Assembly: GCA_902362455.1 (NCBI GenBank)
Contig: CABIWJ010000008.1
Location: forward strand, 1 to 64,000
Length of the DNA stretch: 64,000 nucleotides
Direction: 5' to 3'
Origin: Eubacteriaceae bacterium
GTDB taxonomy: Bacteria > Bacillota > Clostridia > Lachnospirales > Lachnospiraceae
A program made the position numbers and the translations under genes. Shown here one piece after another: positions 63,060-64,000 of the stretch. The first letter of the stretch is position 1, and each line of letters begins with the position of its first letter. A model generated the notes under the pieces. That model was not told where the DNA came from, made no database searches, and saw only the letters and a program-made list of their open reading frames with translations.

Positions 63060-64000
63060 CTATATAACCGTCTCAACCTGATATCCGGCAGCTTTTAGAA
63101 GTCTATTCATTATTGCCTGTCCCAATTCTTCGCTTCTAAATGTTTCGCCTAATATATAATCAACCTGTTTGTCATCAAATTCTCTTAAAACTTTGTATAA
63201 ATTTTTAGAAATACTAAGCTCGTTATTACGGCTTCCTATCGATATTACTTCTCCGTATCTATATCTGTCCTTTGATTCAGCACTGGATATTATACCGACT
63301 TTATAACCTTTTTTAATATATGATTCTGCTAATTCGTTTATTCTATCTGCAACTTTATCTATATCACCATCAAACATTGTAAAATCCGCCTTGGGCGCAT
63401 AGTGCTTATATTTCATTCCCGGAGCTTTAGGTTTCAAATCTGGGCTTACCGGTCCAAGAATAGCTTTATCAATAGTAACTTCTCCGACTACTTCTTCAAG
63501 CATCTTCTTATTAATATATCCCGGTCGTAATATCATAGGAATATCACCTGTTACATCAACAATTGTTGACTCAATTCCAATTCCAACCGCTCCACCATCT
63601 ATAACCATTGATATCTTACCATTCAAATCGTCCATTACGTGCATAGCCGTTGTAGGACTTGGTCTGCCCGAAGTATTTGCACTCGGTGCAGCAATAGGTA
63701 TATTTGATTCTTCAATAAGTGTAAGTGCTACTTTATGATTTGGCATTCTTATCGCTACTGTATCTAATCCACCTGTTGTTCCATATGGTACAACATCACT
63801 TTTATTAAAAATTATAGTTAATGGACCAGGCCAGAATGCTTTCATAAGTTTTCTGGCTGATTCAGGGATTTCTTTAACCAGAGGTAATATCTGTTGTTCA
63901 TTTGCCACATGTACTATTAACGGATTGTCAGATGGTCTGCCCTTTGCTGCATATATTTTCTTTGATGCCTTCTCATCAAGTGCATCTGCTCCCAATCCGT
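63060..64000 (-). CDS. ywlC: L-threonylcarbamoyladenylate synthase, N-terminus outside window
   Basis: At least 313 residues visible; the first residues are cut off by the right edge (frame stays open through GLGADALDEKASKKIYAAKGRP). YrdC domain with KGRPSDNPLIVHV, SANTSGRPSPTTAMHVMDDL and ESTIVDVTGD, joined to the Sua5 C-terminal domain (APGMKYKHYAPKADF ... NRLLKAAGYQVETVI). It makes the threonylcarbamoyl-AMP used for t6A in tRNA. The long Sua5/YwlC form, as in Bacillus. Confidence 0.96.
   Translation of the reverse strand, partial: GLGADALDEKASKKIYAAKGRPSDNPLIVHVANEQQILPLVKEIPESARKLMKAFWPGPLTIIFNKSDVVPYGTTGGLDTVAIRMPNHKVALTLIEESNIPIAAPSANTSGRPSPTTAMHVMDDLNGKISMVIDGGAVGIGIESTIVDVTGDIPMILRPGYINKKMLEEVVGEVTIDKAILGPVSPDLKPKAPGMKYKHYAPKADFTMFDGDIDKVADRINELAESYIKKGYKVGIISSAESKDRYRYGEVISIGSRNNELSISKNLYKVLREFDDKQVDYILGETFRSEELGQAIMNRLLKAAGYQVETVI

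Overview
The window is chromosomal DNA from a low-GC Firmicute. The gene set and protein sequences point to the Lachnospiraceae (Clostridia), near the Roseburia/Agathobacter/Eubacterium rectale group. This is an inference from protein character and gene order, not from a 16S gene. Most genes lie on the minus strand, and the plus-strand genes form four short islands.

Layout. 1-9509: a Tad (Flp-type) pilus operon (tadZ-like, cpaF, tadB-like, tadC-like, Flp pilin, tadE-like, a giant tadG-like protein, a lipoprotein). 9766-11211: a helix-turn-helix protein whose promoter is almost a copy of the tad promoter, with the same inverted-repeat operator. 11645-13092 (+): a LiaF-like/DUF4097 membrane-stress gene pair. 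13230-27567: one long minus-strand block, pfk-dnaX-ybaB-recR, then a small eight-cysteine protein, a MukF-MukE-MukB / Wadjet JetA-JetB-JetC-like trio without an adjacent JetD nuclease gene, then a large acidic TPR/AAA+ protein. 27937-32552: MATE exporter with a structured leader, a YoaK-family protein, pyrB and a divergent LysR regulator. 32660-32932: large-type SRP RNA. 33094-49425: a cell-surface glycan cluster (seven glycosyltransferases, Wzx flippase, initiating sugar transferase, CapD-type dehydratase, two sugar aminotransferases, FdtA-type isomerase, hexapeptide acetyltransferase, RfbD). 49741-53868: ParB-like protein, tRNA adenosine deaminase, a secreted propeller-like protein and YwmB. 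54012-64000: the complete F-type ATP synthase operon with two AtpI/AtpZ-type proteins, preceded by dCMP deaminase, rpiB, a YwlE-like phosphatase homologue and sua5/ywlC, an order related to the ywlC-ywlE-rpiB-atp-ywmB region of Bacillus.

Main points of interest. (1) The tad operon and the HTH gene share a conserved promoter/operator module. (2) The condensin-like JetABC trio sits in a replication/recombination operon without JetD, beside a new tandem C-x8-C-x7-C-x7-C protein and an acidic AAA+ protein; its SMC subunit has Asn after the Walker B Asp. (3) The YwlE-like phosphatase has lost both its nucleophilic Cys and its general-acid Asp. (4) The ATP synthase c subunit has a complete Na+-binding signature. 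(5) Two families of hairpin-rich intergenic repeats are present; the two copies of one family differ by a paired insertion that keeps the stem intact. (6) A structured, possibly ligand-sensing leader precedes the MATE gene.
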